Origin: NCEH01 sp043195125
GTDB lineage: Bacteria > Pseudomonadota > Alphaproteobacteria > Rhizobiales > Xanthobacteraceae
DNA length: 64,000 bases
Assembly: GCF_043195125.1 (NCBI RefSeq)
Contig: NZ_JBAFWR010000004.1
Reading direction: 5' to 3' (one strand)
Shown in pieces: positions 8,575-17,889 of this stretch (within the stretch, counting starts at the first letter, position 1; every line of letters starts with the position of its first letter). The notes beneath the pieces are model-generated. The model was given only the letters and a program-made list of their open reading frames with translations. It was not told where the DNA came from and ran no database searches. Position numbers and translations under genes: made by a program.

Positions 8575-9498
8575 ATGCGCATCGTGTTCATGGGCACGCC
8601 GGACTTCGCGGTGCCGACCCTCTCCGAGATCGTCGCGCGCGGCCATGACGTGGTCGCCGTCTACACCCGCGCGCCCGCCCCCGCCGGCCGGCGGGGGCTC
8701 GACCTCACGCCCTCGCCCGTCCATGCGGTGGCCGAAAAGTTCGGCCTGCCGGTCTTCACCCCCAAGACCCTGCGCACCGAGGAAGCCGCGGCGCAGATGC
8801 GCGAGCTGAAGGCCGACGTGGCGGTTGTGGTCGCCTACGGGCTGATCTTGCCCCAGCCGATTCTCGACGCGCCCGAACTCGGCTGCCTGAACCTGCACGC
8901 CTCCCTGCTGCCCCGCTGGCGTGGAGCGGCGCCGATCCAGCGGGCGGTCATGGCCGGAGACACGGAAACCGGCATCGCCGTGATGAAGATGGAAGCCGGG
9001 CTCGATACCGGCCCGGTCGGGCTGCTGGAGCGTGTCTCCATCGGCCCGGACATGACCTCTGGCGAACTACATGATGCATTGATGGTGCTCGGCGCCGACC
9101 TCATGGGGCGGGCGCTGGCGGCGCTGGAGCGCGGCGGACTGCACTTCACGCCCCAGAGCGAGGAGGGTGTGCTCTACGCCGCCAAGATCGCCAAGAGCGA
9201 AGCGCGCATCGATTGGAGCCGGCCGGGGCGCGAGGTGCACAACCAGATTCGCGGCCTCTCCCCCTTCCCCGGCGCCTGGTTCCCGCTGGGCGCGGACGAG
9301 GCGCGCGTGAAGGTGCTGCGCGCCACCCTCGCCGAAGGCGCCGGCGCGCCGGGCACTGTATTGGACGACGGCCTCACCATCGCCTGCGGCGAAGGGGCGG
9401 TGCGGCTGGTGCAATTGCAGAAGGCCGGCAAGCAGCCCATGGGCGCGGAGATGTTCCTGCGCGGCAACGCGCTGTCCGCCGGCACGCGGCTCGGCTGA
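8575..9498 (+). CDS. fmt: Methionyl-tRNA formyltransferase
   Basis: Transfers a formyl group from 10-formyl-tetrahydrofolate to initiator Met-tRNA. The 307-residue length is typical. The start gives MRIVFMGTPDFAVPTL, the usual N-terminus. The hydrolase-domain signature NLHASLLPRWRGAAPIQRA holds the catalytic Asn/His region, and the C-terminal domain contains IRGLSPFPGAWF. The truA start codon follows four bases after the stop, so the two are probably co-translated. Confidence 0.97.
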   Translation: MRIVFMGTPDFAVPTLSEIVARGHDVVAVYTRAPAPAGRRGLDLTPSPVHAVAEKFGLPVFTPKTLRTEEAAAQMRELKADVAVVVAYGLILPQPILDAPELGCLNLHASLLPRWRGAAPIQRAVMAGDTETGIAVMKMEAGLDTGPVGLLERVSIGPDMTSGELHDALMVLGADLMGRALAALERGGLHFTPQSEEGVLYAAKIAKSEARIDWSRPGREVHNQIRGLSPFPGAWFPLGADEARVKVLRATLAEGAGAPGTVLDDGLTIACGEGAVRLVQLQKAGKQPMGAEMFLRGNALSAGTRLG

Positions 9499-9502
9499 AC
9501 CC

Positions 9503-10240
9503 GTGCCCCGCTACAAGCTCATCATCGAATATGACGGCACCGCCTTCGCGGGCTGGCAGATGCAGGCGGACCTGCCCACCGTTCAGGGCGTGCTGGCGGA
9601 GGCGGTGGAGCGGCTGACGGGGAGCAAGACCCACGTGGCCGGTGCCGGGCGCACCGATGCGGGTGTGCATGCCACGGGACAGGTGGCCCATGTGGATCTC
9701 GCCAGGGATTGGCGCCCGGATGTGGTGCGAGATGCGCTCACCGCCCATCTGCGGCCCCATCCGGTGGCGGTGCTCGCCGCCGAGCGGGTGGCGGAGGATT
9801 TCGACGCGCGCTTTTCAGCGACCAAACGGCATTACCTCTACCGTATCGTGAACCGCCGTGCCGACTTGGCCCTGGACCGGGACCGGGCGTGGCGCATTCC
9901 CCAGAAGCTGGATGCGCAGGCGATGCATGTCGCCGCCCAGCGCCTGCTGGGAAATCACGATTTTACCACCTTCCGTGCCGCCGAGTGCCAAGCCGCCTCT
10001 CCGGTGAAGACGCTGGACCAGCTCGATGTGGTGCGCAGCGGAGACGAAATCCGCGTCACCACCTGCGCCCGCTCGTTCCTGCACCATCAGGTGCGGTCCA
10101 TGGTGGGATCCCTGCTGCGGGTTGGTGAAGGGCGTTGGAGCGCGGACGATCTCGCCGACGCCCTCGCCGCCTGCGACCGCCGGCGCTGCGGCCCCATGGC
10201 GCCCGCCGCCGGTCTCTATCTGGCAGCCGTGAGCTATTGA
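9503..10240 (+). CDS. truA: tRNA pseudouridine(38-40) synthase
   Basis: Isomerises uridines 38-40 in the tRNA anticodon arm. The protein has 245 residues and starts at a GTG (PRYKLIIEYDGTAFAGWQ follows) just after the fmt stop. The catalytic aspartate is in GAGRTDAGVHA, and HYLYRIVNR and FLHHQVRSMVG are the other conserved TruA segments. No separate promoter is apparent. Confidence 0.96.
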   Translation: MPRYKLIIEYDGTAFAGWQMQADLPTVQGVLAEAVERLTGSKTHVAGAGRTDAGVHATGQVAHVDLARDWRPDVVRDALTAHLRPHPVAVLAAERVAEDFDARFSATKRHYLYRIVNRRADLALDRDRAWRIPQKLDAQAMHVAAQRLLGNHDFTTFRAAECQAASPVKTLDQLDVVRSGDEIRVTTCARSFLHHQVRSMVGSLLRVGEGRWSADDLADALAACDRRRCGPMAPAAGLYLAAVSY

Positions 10241-10356
10241 GCGGGGCACCCCATCCCTCCGCCTTGTGTGCGACGCGGAGCAGATCTGCAAACACGGCCT
10301 GAGCCGGGCGGAACAAGAAGGCCCGGTCCGCATTTATCTCATTCAAGAGGCTGAAG

Positions 10357-10719
10357 ATGTCTGTTCCGCCTCAGGTGCGTGAGACCATGATGAACTTCAG
10401 CCTGCCCCTTCTCGACCGGACCCTCCTGCGGCGCAGCGGTTTCCATGCGCGCGCAAGCGTGCGCGATACGGACTTCGTCGTCGCCCGCGTGGCCCATGCC
10501 GCCCCGTCCAATTGGCTGTTTTTCGACGGCGAGGAGACGGTGGATACGGCCAAGGGCGCGCCGGTCATTATTCCGGGCGCTGCCTTTTTCGTCGACGAGG
10601 CCTGGCCGTTCCGCGACAGCGGTGCCGCGCAGGCGCAGGCCAACCGGCTGAATGCCTTCGCCCCCGGTCATGGGGATCTGTGGCGGGCGGTGTCGGTGCG
10701 CGACCTCGCCGAGGACTAG
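10357..10719 (+). CDS. Conserved hypothetical protein
   Basis: Protein of 120 residues of unrecognised function. The start ATG is supported by GAGG six bases upstream. It has no signal peptide or membrane segment. Visible sequence includes DRTLLRRSGFHARASVRDTDFVV, an Asn-Trp-Leu-Phe-Phe-Asp-Gly stretch and VIIPGAAFFVDEAWPFRDSG, suggesting a small beta-rich domain. It follows truA with a 116-base gap and is closed by a strong bidirectional terminator. Coding character is good and matches the high-GC neighbours. Confidence 0.7.
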   Translation: MSVPPQVRETMMNFSLPLLDRTLLRRSGFHARASVRDTDFVVARVAHAAPSNWLFFDGEETVDTAKGAPVIIPGAAFFVDEAWPFRDSGAAQAQANRLNAFAPGHGDLWRAVSVRDLAED

Positions 10720-10736
10720 GGTTAATATCCGGGCAA

Positions 10737-10766
10737 CAAAAAAGGCGGGCCTAGCCCGCCTTTTTC
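10737..10766. terminator. Bidirectional Rho-independent terminator
   Basis: An A-run, then AGGCGGGC, loop CTA, GCCCGCCT and a T-run form a near-perfect symmetric terminator. It lies between the convergent hypothetical gene (plus) and trxA (minus) and should serve both. Confidence 0.92.
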
Positions 10767-10782
10767 TATTGAAGAGACCCGC

Positions 10783-11103
10783 TCAGATGGCGGCAGTCAT
10801 CCACTGCACCAGCTTCGCCTTGGGAGCGGCGCCGACCTGGCGGGAGGCGATCTTGCCGTCCTTGAACAGAAGCAGGGTGGGAATCGACATGATTCCATAC
10901 TTCGAAGCCGTCTCGGGATTCTCGTCCACGTTCAGCTTCACGATCTTCACCTTGCCGGTCAGCTCGCCGGACACTTCATCGAGGATCGGGCCGACCATGC
11001 GACAGGGGCCGCACCATTCGGCCCAGAAATCCACCACAACAGGCTCGCCGGACTTGAGGACGTCCTGTTCGAAACTCTGATCAGATACTTTTTCAACGGC
11101 CAT
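10783..11103 (-). CDS. trxA: Thioredoxin
   Basis: Cytoplasmic disulfide reductase of 106 residues. The redox site is WCGPC (Cys31 and Cys34), followed by the conserved cis-proline segment SIPTLLLFKDG. It is the last gene of the addB-addA-trxA run, a gene order common in Rhizobiales, and ends at a bidirectional terminator. The start MAVEKVSDQSFE is typical for alphaproteobacterial TrxA. Confidence 0.97.
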   Translation of the reverse strand: MAVEKVSDQSFEQDVLKSGEPVVVDFWAEWCGPCRMVGPILDEVSGELTGKVKIVKLNVDENPETASKYGIMSIPTLLLFKDGKIASRQVGAAPKAKLVQWMTAAI

Positions 11104-11211
11104 GGCACACCTCGAAGGGGGCGAAGGGGGAATCCCGATATGGCTCCAACGTAGGTAGCCCCTCCCCCTCCCGTCAAGGCAAGTCGCGCCCTCGTGACCA
11201 CTGCCCCAGGG

Positions 11212-14200
11212 TCACAGATCCGCGTTGCGCGCCAATGCGGCGGCAAGCGCCTCGGGCGGCAGGGAATGGATCACCGGCCCGCGCGTATAGACCACCATGG
11301 CCTCCACCGCTTTGCCAGGAAAAGCGCGCCGCAGCACCTCGCCATAGATCGCCAGTTGGGAAACATAGGCGCCGCCGACCTCTTCCCACCGGCGCGGGGG
11401 CACCGAATCGGTCTTAAAATCCGCAAGCACGATGCGGTCGGGCCTCACCGCCAGCCGGTCGATGCGCCCGGAGACCGACATCAACCTGCCGCCCTGCGCA
11501 CGCCAACGGCCGACAATGGGCACTTCCGCCACGCTTCCCTCGCCGAACAGCTCCGCGAGCTCCGCATGGTCCAGCACACCCTGCGCCTCGGCCGCGAGGG
11601 CGTCGTGGATCTCCGCCGGCAGGGCAGAGGCGACATGCCGCAGAAGCTGGCGGCCGGCATCGCCCCGCATCGCCGGCTCAAGACCTGCCAAGCCGGCCAG
11701 CAGGCGGTGGACGAGATCGCCCCGCAGGATCGGATCCAGTCCGTCGCTCTCGGCCGCAGCGCGCTGCCTGGGCGGCCGCGGAGCTTGTTCTGCCGCACGG
11801 GAGGGCCGCAGCGGCGCGACATGCAAAGGCACAGCAGGCAACGGACTGGCTTGGAGGAAGGCGACGCCTGCACCTCGCCCCGCTTCCTTTTCGCCCGCAG
11901 CAGACGAAACCGCCGACGAAGGCGCGGCACGGGCGGGCGCGAAGCCCTCGCCCTTGCGCCAGCGTAGCACCGGGCCCTGGGCATAGGGCGCCTCCACCTC
12001 CACGGCCTCGTCGGCCAAGGCGTCGCGCACGAGATCGTACCAGCAGCCCTCCGGGCGCGCGTGCGGCTTGTCCTTGCCGGGCAGGCGCGTCTCGGCGCCG
12101 CAGACGATCACCGCATCCTCCGCCCGCGTCAGCGCCACGTAGAGCAGCCGGCGATATTCCTCGCGCTCGCGCTCCAGCGCCGCGCCCCGCGCGAGGCCGA
12201 GCACCGCGGGGCCGTCGTCCTTACGCCCGGCGAGGATGGGGACGATGCCGCCCGCCCCGTCCGGTACCGGCAGCAGGCCGCCGGCCGTGCGCGCCTTCGG
12301 CACGTCCACCGTATCGGCGAGGATCACGATCGGCGCCTCCAGGCCCTTGGCGCCGTGCACGGTCATGACGCGCACTTCGTCGCGCCCGCTTTCCATGTCG
12401 CGCTTGGTCTCCGCGCCGCCGCGTCGCAGGAAGGCGAGGAAGCCGGCGAGCGTCGCCGGCTCGGTGCTCTCATAGGTGCGCGCGAGCGCCATGAACTCGT
12501 CCAGCACGTCCGCCGCTTCCGGCCCGAGGCGCGCGAGCATGGCACGGCGCCCGCCGTCGCGGCCGAGCACGCGGGCGTAGAAATCGAACGGCCGCAGCAG
12601 CGGGGCTTCCCCGCGCCATGTCTCCAGCCGCGCCGCCGCCGCGCCCCAATGGGGAAACCGCCCCGCCGCCCCGGCCAGAGCGTCGCCGAGCCGCCCGGCG
12701 CGGGGCGGGCAGAGTATGATCAGGTCGTCATCGGTGAAGCCGAACAGCGGGCTTTTCAGCGCGCTGGCCAAGGCGAGGTCGTCGTCCGGCGAGAGCAGCG
12801 CATCGCCCAGCGCCATCAGATCGAGCGCGGCGATATGGTCGGCGATCACGAGCCGGTCGGCGCCGGCCACGTCCACGCCGGGGCCGGCGGTCTTCAAAGC
12901 GCGGATCACCGCCTCGAACAGGCGCCCGCGCCGGCGCACCAGAACCAGCACGTCGCGCGCCTGCATGGCGCGGCCCTCGCGCGAGGGAATGGCGAGGCGC
13001 TCCTCGATGCCCGCCCGCACGAAGGCGGCGATGCGCTGGGCGAGCTGGTTCACCGGGTCGTCGGCGGGCACCGCATCGAGCGGCCGGCGCCAATCGTCCA
13101 CCTTGGGCTTGGGGGCCGGCACGGTGGTGGGCCACACCTCCACCAGGGAGGGCGCATCGGCGCGGATGGCGGCATGGACGGGCGGGGCATTATCGCCCGT
13201 GAGGCCCCGCCGCGCCGCCTCGGCGGCGAAGATGCGGTCCACCGCCTCCAGCACGCCGGGCGCCGAGCGGAAGGAATGGGGCAGGCGCACGTTGCGGAAA
13301 TCCTGCGGCCCCGCCGCGCCGGCGAAGCGCGCGTGCATGTCGCCGAAGGTGCGCGGATCGGCGCCCTGGAAGGAGAAGATGGACTGCTTCTCGTCCCCCA
13401 CCACGAACAGGGTGCGCGTCAGCCCCTCGCGGGCGCCCTCGCCGGAGAAGAAATCGGCGATCAGCCCCTCGACCACCTTCCATTGCTCCGGGCTCGTGTC
13501 CTGCGCCTCGTCCACCAGCACATGGTCGATGCCGCGATCCAGCTTGAAATGCACCCAGGAGGCGGGCACCCGGTTCAACAGCTCGGCGGTACGGCCGATC
13601 AGATCATCGAAATCCAGCAGGCCGCGCTGGGCCTTCTCGCGCGCATAGCGGCGGCAGGCTTCTGCGCCCAGGGTCAAGGCGGCATCGGTCCGCGCCAGGG
13701 TCTCCACCGCGCGCAGGCGGTCCAAAAGGCCGGCGATGCGCTCTTTTTCCGCGTCCAGCCGGCCGCACAGCGCGGGATAGGCGGTGCGCAGCCCCTTCGT
13801 GAGAAAGCGTGAGGCGGCACGCGGCTCGTATTTGTCGGTGAGGAAGACGCCGAGATAAGCCGGCAGCGCCTCCGCCTCGGAACCGGCGGTTGCGGCAAGC
13901 GCAAGCTGTTCGCCCAATGCCTGATCGGTCTTTGCTCCTTCGCGCAGACAGGCGGCGATGCTCGGCCATTCGCTGCGCGGCACATGCGGGCTCGCCAGCA
14001 TCTCCCGCCGCACCTCCTCGGGGGACTGCTCCGGCGCTACGCCGAGCACCCGCGCCACCGCCGCGCGCCGCGCGTCTGCGTCGCCGCCCAGCGGCTCGAT
14101 GAGCGCGCGCGCATCCACCGCCGCCTCCAGCAGCGCATCGACCCCGGCATCCGACAGGCTCTCGATGAGGGCGGACAGCGCCTGCCCCAGCCGACCGGCG

Positions 14201-14736
14201 GGTGCGCCGGTCGCCTCCACGATCAGCGCGGCACGGATGCGCGCCATGAGATCGAGCCGGCCGGCATCGTCCAGCTCGGAGAAGCCCGCCGCGACCCCTG
14301 CCTCGAACGGAAAGCGATGCAGCAGCCCGCCGCAGAAAGCGTGGATGGTCTGGATCTTCAAACCGCCCGGCGTCTCCAGCGCTGCCGCGAACAGACGCCG
14401 CGCCCGCGCGCGCAGATCGCCATTGGGCGGGCGGTCATCGATGCGCACCAGCTCGGCATCGAGTTCGCGATCGCCCAGGCCCACCCAGCGGCCGAGAATG
14501 TCCAGCACGCGGTTCGCCATATTGGCGGCGGCCGCCTTGGTATAGGTCAGGCAGAGGATGCGGCCCGGCGGGGTGCCGGAGAGCAGCAGGCGGATCACCC
14601 GCTGCGCCAGCACATGGGTTTTGCCCGAACCCGCATTGGCCGAGACCCAGGCCGAGGTGTGCGGATGGGAAGCTTCCCCCTGGCGGCGGGTGGCGTCCGC
14701 CTTTGCGGCATTGGCGATCTGCGCGGTTTCGCTCAC
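11212..14736 (-). CDS. addA: Double-strand break repair helicase AddA
   Basis: UvrD-type helicase/nuclease subunit of the AddAB (RecBCD-like) complex, which resects DNA ends for recombination. The GTG start is chosen because it overlaps the addB stop by four bases (GTGA); upstream residues are Arg/Gly-rich and not family-like. Motifs are ANAGSGKTHVLAQRV (Walker A), CLTYTKAAAANMANR (Ia), VDEAQDTSPEQW (Walker B) and MTVHGAKGLEAPIV (motif V). The C-terminal PD-(D/E)XK nuclease shows GDLVHRLLAGL and VLADFKTDS. Length is 1174 residues, in the alphaproteobacterial range. A Pro/Ala/Arg-rich linker precedes the nuclease domain. Confidence 0.95.
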   Translation of the reverse strand: MSETAQIANAAKADATRRQGEASHPHTSAWVSANAGSGKTHVLAQRVIRLLLSGTPPGRILCLTYTKAAAANMANRVLDILGRWVGLGDRELDAELVRIDDRPPNGDLRARARRLFAAALETPGGLKIQTIHAFCGGLLHRFPFEAGVAAGFSELDDAGRLDLMARIRAALIVEATGAPAGRLGQALSALIESLSDAGVDALLEAAVDARALIEPLGGDADARRAAVARVLGVAPEQSPEEVRREMLASPHVPRSEWPSIAACLREGAKTDQALGEQLALAATAGSEAEALPAYLGVFLTDKYEPRAASRFLTKGLRTAYPALCGRLDAEKERIAGLLDRLRAVETLARTDAALTLGAEACRRYAREKAQRGLLDFDDLIGRTAELLNRVPASWVHFKLDRGIDHVLVDEAQDTSPEQWKVVEGLIADFFSGEGAREGLTRTLFVVGDEKQSIFSFQGADPRTFGDMHARFAGAAGPQDFRNVRLPHSFRSAPGVLEAVDRIFAAEAARRGLTGDNAPPVHAAIRADAPSLVEVWPTTVPAPKPKVDDWRRPLDAVPADDPVNQLAQRIAAFVRAGIEERLAIPSREGRAMQARDVLVLVRRRGRLFEAVIRALKTAGPGVDVAGADRLVIADHIAALDLMALGDALLSPDDDLALASALKSPLFGFTDDDLIILCPPRAGRLGDALAGAAGRFPHWGAAAARLETWRGEAPLLRPFDFYARVLGRDGGRRAMLARLGPEAADVLDEFMALARTYESTEPATLAGFLAFLRRGGAETKRDMESGRDEVRVMTVHGAKGLEAPIVILADTVDVPKARTAGGLLPVPDGAGGIVPILAGRKDDGPAVLGLARGAALEREREEYRRLLYVALTRAEDAVIVCGAETRLPGKDKPHARPEGCWYDLVRDALADEAVEVEAPYAQGPVLRWRKGEGFAPARAAPSSAVSSAAGEKEAGRGAGVAFLQASPLPAVPLHVAPLRPSRAAEQAPRPPRQRAAAESDGLDPILRGDLVHRLLAGLAGLEPAMRGDAGRQLLRHVASALPAEIHDALAAEAQGVLDHAELAELFGEGSVAEVPIVGRWRAQGGRLMSVSGRIDRLAVRPDRIVLADFKTDSVPPRRWEEVGGAYVSQLAIYGEVLRRAFPGKAVEAMVVYTRGPVIHSLPPEALAAALARNADL

Positions 14737-17700
14737 GCCTCGCCCTCCTCGCCGCCGCCGAGCGCCCATTCGCGCACCCGCGCCAGATGATCGTAAGCCC
14801 CGAAGCGCCCCTGCCATTGGGGCGCGGCCAGCGCGCGATAGCCCTGGTTCGGATCCTCGAAGGCGAGCAGAAGCTCGGTCAACCGCGCCAGCGCATCCTC
14901 GGCCATCTGGGTGGCGGTGGTCTCCTTGTGCACGCCGGGCTTCTCGCGGCCGGGCTCGGCGCCGCCCTTGAGCTCCACATAGCGAAAATCCTCCACCTCG
15001 GCCGCCGGCACATTCCTGAATGCGCCGCGCGCCGCCATGGCGGCTTCCAACGGCAATTGGGGCGAGAAGGTCGCGCCCTGGCGCGTGCTTGGTACGGAGC
15101 CGGTCTTGTAGTCAAGAATGGACAATCGCCCGTCCGTGCGCAGCTCGATGCGGTCGGCTCGGCCGGTGAGGCGGAACGGCCCGCGCGTCAGCGCGATATC
15201 CAGGCGGCCGGAGACTTCCGGCACCACCCGGCGCAGCCCCGCGCGGCGCTCGCGCTCAAAGGCCACCACCCAGCCGGCGACCCGCTCGAACCGTGTCCAC
15301 CACACCGCATGTTCGGCCGGATAGACTGCGAGCGGCGCGAATGCGGCCCGTCCATGGGCCAGAAGCTGGTCGAGCGCGTCCGGCGGCAAATCCTCGGGAA
15401 AGGCGGCGGTGAAGGCTCCGAGCGCCTCGTGGAGCGCACTGCCCCGCTCCGCGCCCCCCGGCGTGGCATCCAGCGGGTCGAGCGGCCGCAGGCGCAGCAC
15501 GTGGCGCGCGAATATGGAATAGGGATCGCGCAGGAAGGTCTCGATCTCCGTGACGCTGAGCTGGCGCGGCCGCAACTCCAGCGGCGGGGCGGGCGCCGGC
15601 TGCTCGGCGCGCGGCACGCTCGGCCCCTGGTCGAGCGAAGCTGCTGCAAGCCGCCAGCCCTCGCCGCGCGCCCGCACCACCGCCCAGCGGTCCTTGCCCG
15701 CCACGGTGGCGAGCCGCTGCAGAAAGCGGGAAGCGACGGTCTGCGTGCCCGCGACCTTGCCGGGATAGGTCAGGATCACCTCGCGCGCGCCGAACCCCTG
15801 CACGAAATCGTGGGCGGACAAGCCGATGCGCCGTTCCGGCAAGTCGAGCCCCAATTCGCTGCGCATGGGCCGGCTCAGCCAGGGGTCGGTGCGGGTCTGC
15901 GGCGGCCATGCGCCTTCCACCAGCCCGCCGAGAATGATCCGGTCCACATGGACCAGGCGCGCCTCCAGCGGGCCGAGAATGCGCACCTGCTCCTGCGCCT
16001 GGCGGGGCGGACGCACCATCTGGTCGGCGAACAAAGCGGTGACGGTCTCGGCATAATCTTCAAGCCGCAGCGCCGGGCCGTCAGCGGCGCCGGCGGCGAT
16101 CTCCTCGAAGGCGTGGGCGAGCGCGGCAGACGCCGGGTCCGCATCCGCCGGGTCGAACGGTCCGGCCATGGCCTCGACGGCCGCGCGATGGGCGGCGACC
16201 AGATCCGGCAGCGGGGCCTTTCCCGTGCAGGCGAACAACGGCGCCAGCGCCGCGCCGAGCCGCGCCACCAGATCGGAGGCCGCCGCGAGGCCCGCATCAT
16301 CGACCCGGCGGCGCGGATCGCCCTCGCGCAGGGACGCAGGATCGAAGGCCGTCACCGTCGCCGCCAGCCCGGCGATGCCGGCGCGCGGGCGCGGCCCCCG
16401 CAAGGCGACCAGCTCCAGCGCCGCCACGGCCTCACGCTTGGCGTCGGCCTCAAGGCCGAACCGCGCCAAGGGATGGGTCAGAAGGGCGAACAGCGGCCCC
16501 GGCGCGCAGGCTTCCGCCGCCGCCCGCGCCACCAAGCGCGCCAGCCGGCCGGGCGCGGTTTCCGCCAGCGGCACGCCGGCGGAATCGTCGATGGAAATGC
16601 CGAAGCGGTTCAATTCGGCCGCGACCCTTCGGGCAAGATCCCGATCCGGCGTCACCAGCGCCGCCGTCTCGCCGGGACGCTCCAGCGTATCGCGCAGCAC
16701 CAAGGCGATGGCAAGCGCCTCCTCGCGCGGATCGGCGGCGGCGATCAGGGTCAGCCCCTCCAGAGCCGCGTCGCGTGCGGCGTCCGGCAGGCGGGTCGCG
16801 AGCGAGGTCCAGCGGTCAGTGGTTTCCGACTGCCGCATGGCTTCGCTCAGCAGCCGCTCGCGCCCGTCTCGCGCCCGCGGCCCCAGCTCCATGACGTCGC
16901 GCCGCGCGACGCCGAGCAGCGGCAGCAGATGGGCAAGGCCGTATTGCGGATGGTCGGGCGCCAGCGTCGCCGGCGCGGTGAGCATCGTGAAGGCGTCGTC
17001 TTCCGCGTCGAGATCGAGGCCCGGCAGCACCACCGCGCCCTGGGGCAAGCGGGCGATGGCGGCCAGCAGCCGCGCGGTGGCGGGAAGCGAGCCGGTGGAG
17101 CCGGCGGCGATCACCGGCCCCGCCGCGATCCCGAGCCGGGCGAGGCGGGATGCTTCCGCCCCCACCAGCACGTCGCGCCGCACCGCCGGCTCCACCAGTT
17201 GCAAAGCATCCAGGTGCGCCAACCAGGCGCGCCGAGCGATGCGCAGGAAATCCAGGCTGATTTCGAAGTAACGGTCGTGCTCTTCCGGCGCCAGGCCGTC
17301 GAGTCGCTCCCAGGCGACACCGGCCGTGCTCATCTGGTCGAACAGGCGGCCGAGTTCATCCGCGAGCGCGACGGTCGCCGCCGGGCCCGCCGCCACCGCC
17401 GCCTGCCCCGCCCCTTCGGCCAAGGCATCGCGCCAGCGCTCCACCAAAGCGGCGAGCGCCACCCGCCGGTGCACGCTCGCCACCGCGCGCGGCGGCGCGA
17501 GCAGGGGTGCTTCCTCGGCGAACACGAGCGCGTCCTCGTCCACATCGCCGAGCGGCACGATGCGCGGCAGCAGCAGCGCCTCTCCACCGCTCGCCTCCAG
17601 CAAGGCGTCCGCGAACATGCGCCCCGCGCGCCGGGTGGGCAGATAGAGCGTGGCCGACGCGAGCGCCAGGGGATCCCCGCGTGGCGCGAAGCCCGGCACC

Positions 17701-17777
17701 AAGTCCCCATCCAGCAAGGCGCGCGCCAGCGTGGGCAGGAACGGCGCCGAAGTGGGGATGGAGAAAACCCGTGTCAT
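14733..17777 (-). CDS. addB: Double-strand break repair protein AddB
   Basis: Partner of AddA in the AddAB helicase-nuclease. It has 1014 residues. The N-terminal inactive helicase-like region contains LYLPTRRAGRMFADALLE. The C-terminal RecB-like nuclease is recognised by GSALHEALGAF, TGRADRIELRTDGRLSILDYKTGSVPS and a QLPLEAAM segment. The start ATG (MTRVFSIPTS) lacks a clear ribosome site, and a GTG two codons upstream is possible. The stop overlaps the addA start by four bases, indicating coupled translation and a joint complex. Confidence 0.94.
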   Translation of the reverse strand: MTRVFSIPTSAPFLPTLARALLDGDLVPGFAPRGDPLALASATLYLPTRRAGRMFADALLEASGGEALLLPRIVPLGDVDEDALVFAEEAPLLAPPRAVASVHRRVALAALVERWRDALAEGAGQAAVAAGPAATVALADELGRLFDQMSTAGVAWERLDGLAPEEHDRYFEISLDFLRIARRAWLAHLDALQLVEPAVRRDVLVGAEASRLARLGIAAGPVIAAGSTGSLPATARLLAAIARLPQGAVVLPGLDLDAEDDAFTMLTAPATLAPDHPQYGLAHLLPLLGVARRDVMELGPRARDGRERLLSEAMRQSETTDRWTSLATRLPDAARDAALEGLTLIAAADPREEALAIALVLRDTLERPGETAALVTPDRDLARRVAAELNRFGISIDDSAGVPLAETAPGRLARLVARAAAEACAPGPLFALLTHPLARFGLEADAKREAVAALELVALRGPRPRAGIAGLAATVTAFDPASLREGDPRRRVDDAGLAAASDLVARLGAALAPLFACTGKAPLPDLVAAHRAAVEAMAGPFDPADADPASAALAHAFEEIAAGAADGPALRLEDYAETVTALFADQMVRPPRQAQEQVRILGPLEARLVHVDRIILGGLVEGAWPPQTRTDPWLSRPMRSELGLDLPERRIGLSAHDFVQGFGAREVILTYPGKVAGTQTVASRFLQRLATVAGKDRWAVVRARGEGWRLAAASLDQGPSVPRAEQPAPAPPLELRPRQLSVTEIETFLRDPYSIFARHVLRLRPLDPLDATPGGAERGSALHEALGAFTAAFPEDLPPDALDQLLAHGRAAFAPLAVYPAEHAVWWTRFERVAGWVVAFERERRAGLRRVVPEVSGRLDIALTRGPFRLTGRADRIELRTDGRLSILDYKTGSVPSTRQGATFSPQLPLEAAMAARGAFRNVPAAEVEDFRYVELKGGAEPGREKPGVHKETTATQMAEDALARLTELLLAFEDPNQGYRALAAPQWQGRFGAYDHLARVREWALGGGEEGEA

Positions 17778-17889
17778 GAACACCCATGAAAGCGCGACGG
17801 CCGGAACGCGCCCTCACCTTTCACGCTGGGGCAGCGAGTCGCAAGCGGGGCGCGGCGGCGCGGGATGGGGGCGCAGCGTGTCCAAGCGG

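Noticed and set aside
12061..13812. Long plus-strand frame opposite addA
   Set aside because: Shadow of addA with composition typical of antisense frames in GC-rich DNA and no recognisable motif.
14703..17789. A 1028-codon open frame on the plus strand opposite addB
   Set aside because: It mirrors addB, is His/Arg/Gly-rich without any domain, and arises from high third-position GC. addB has full family motifs.
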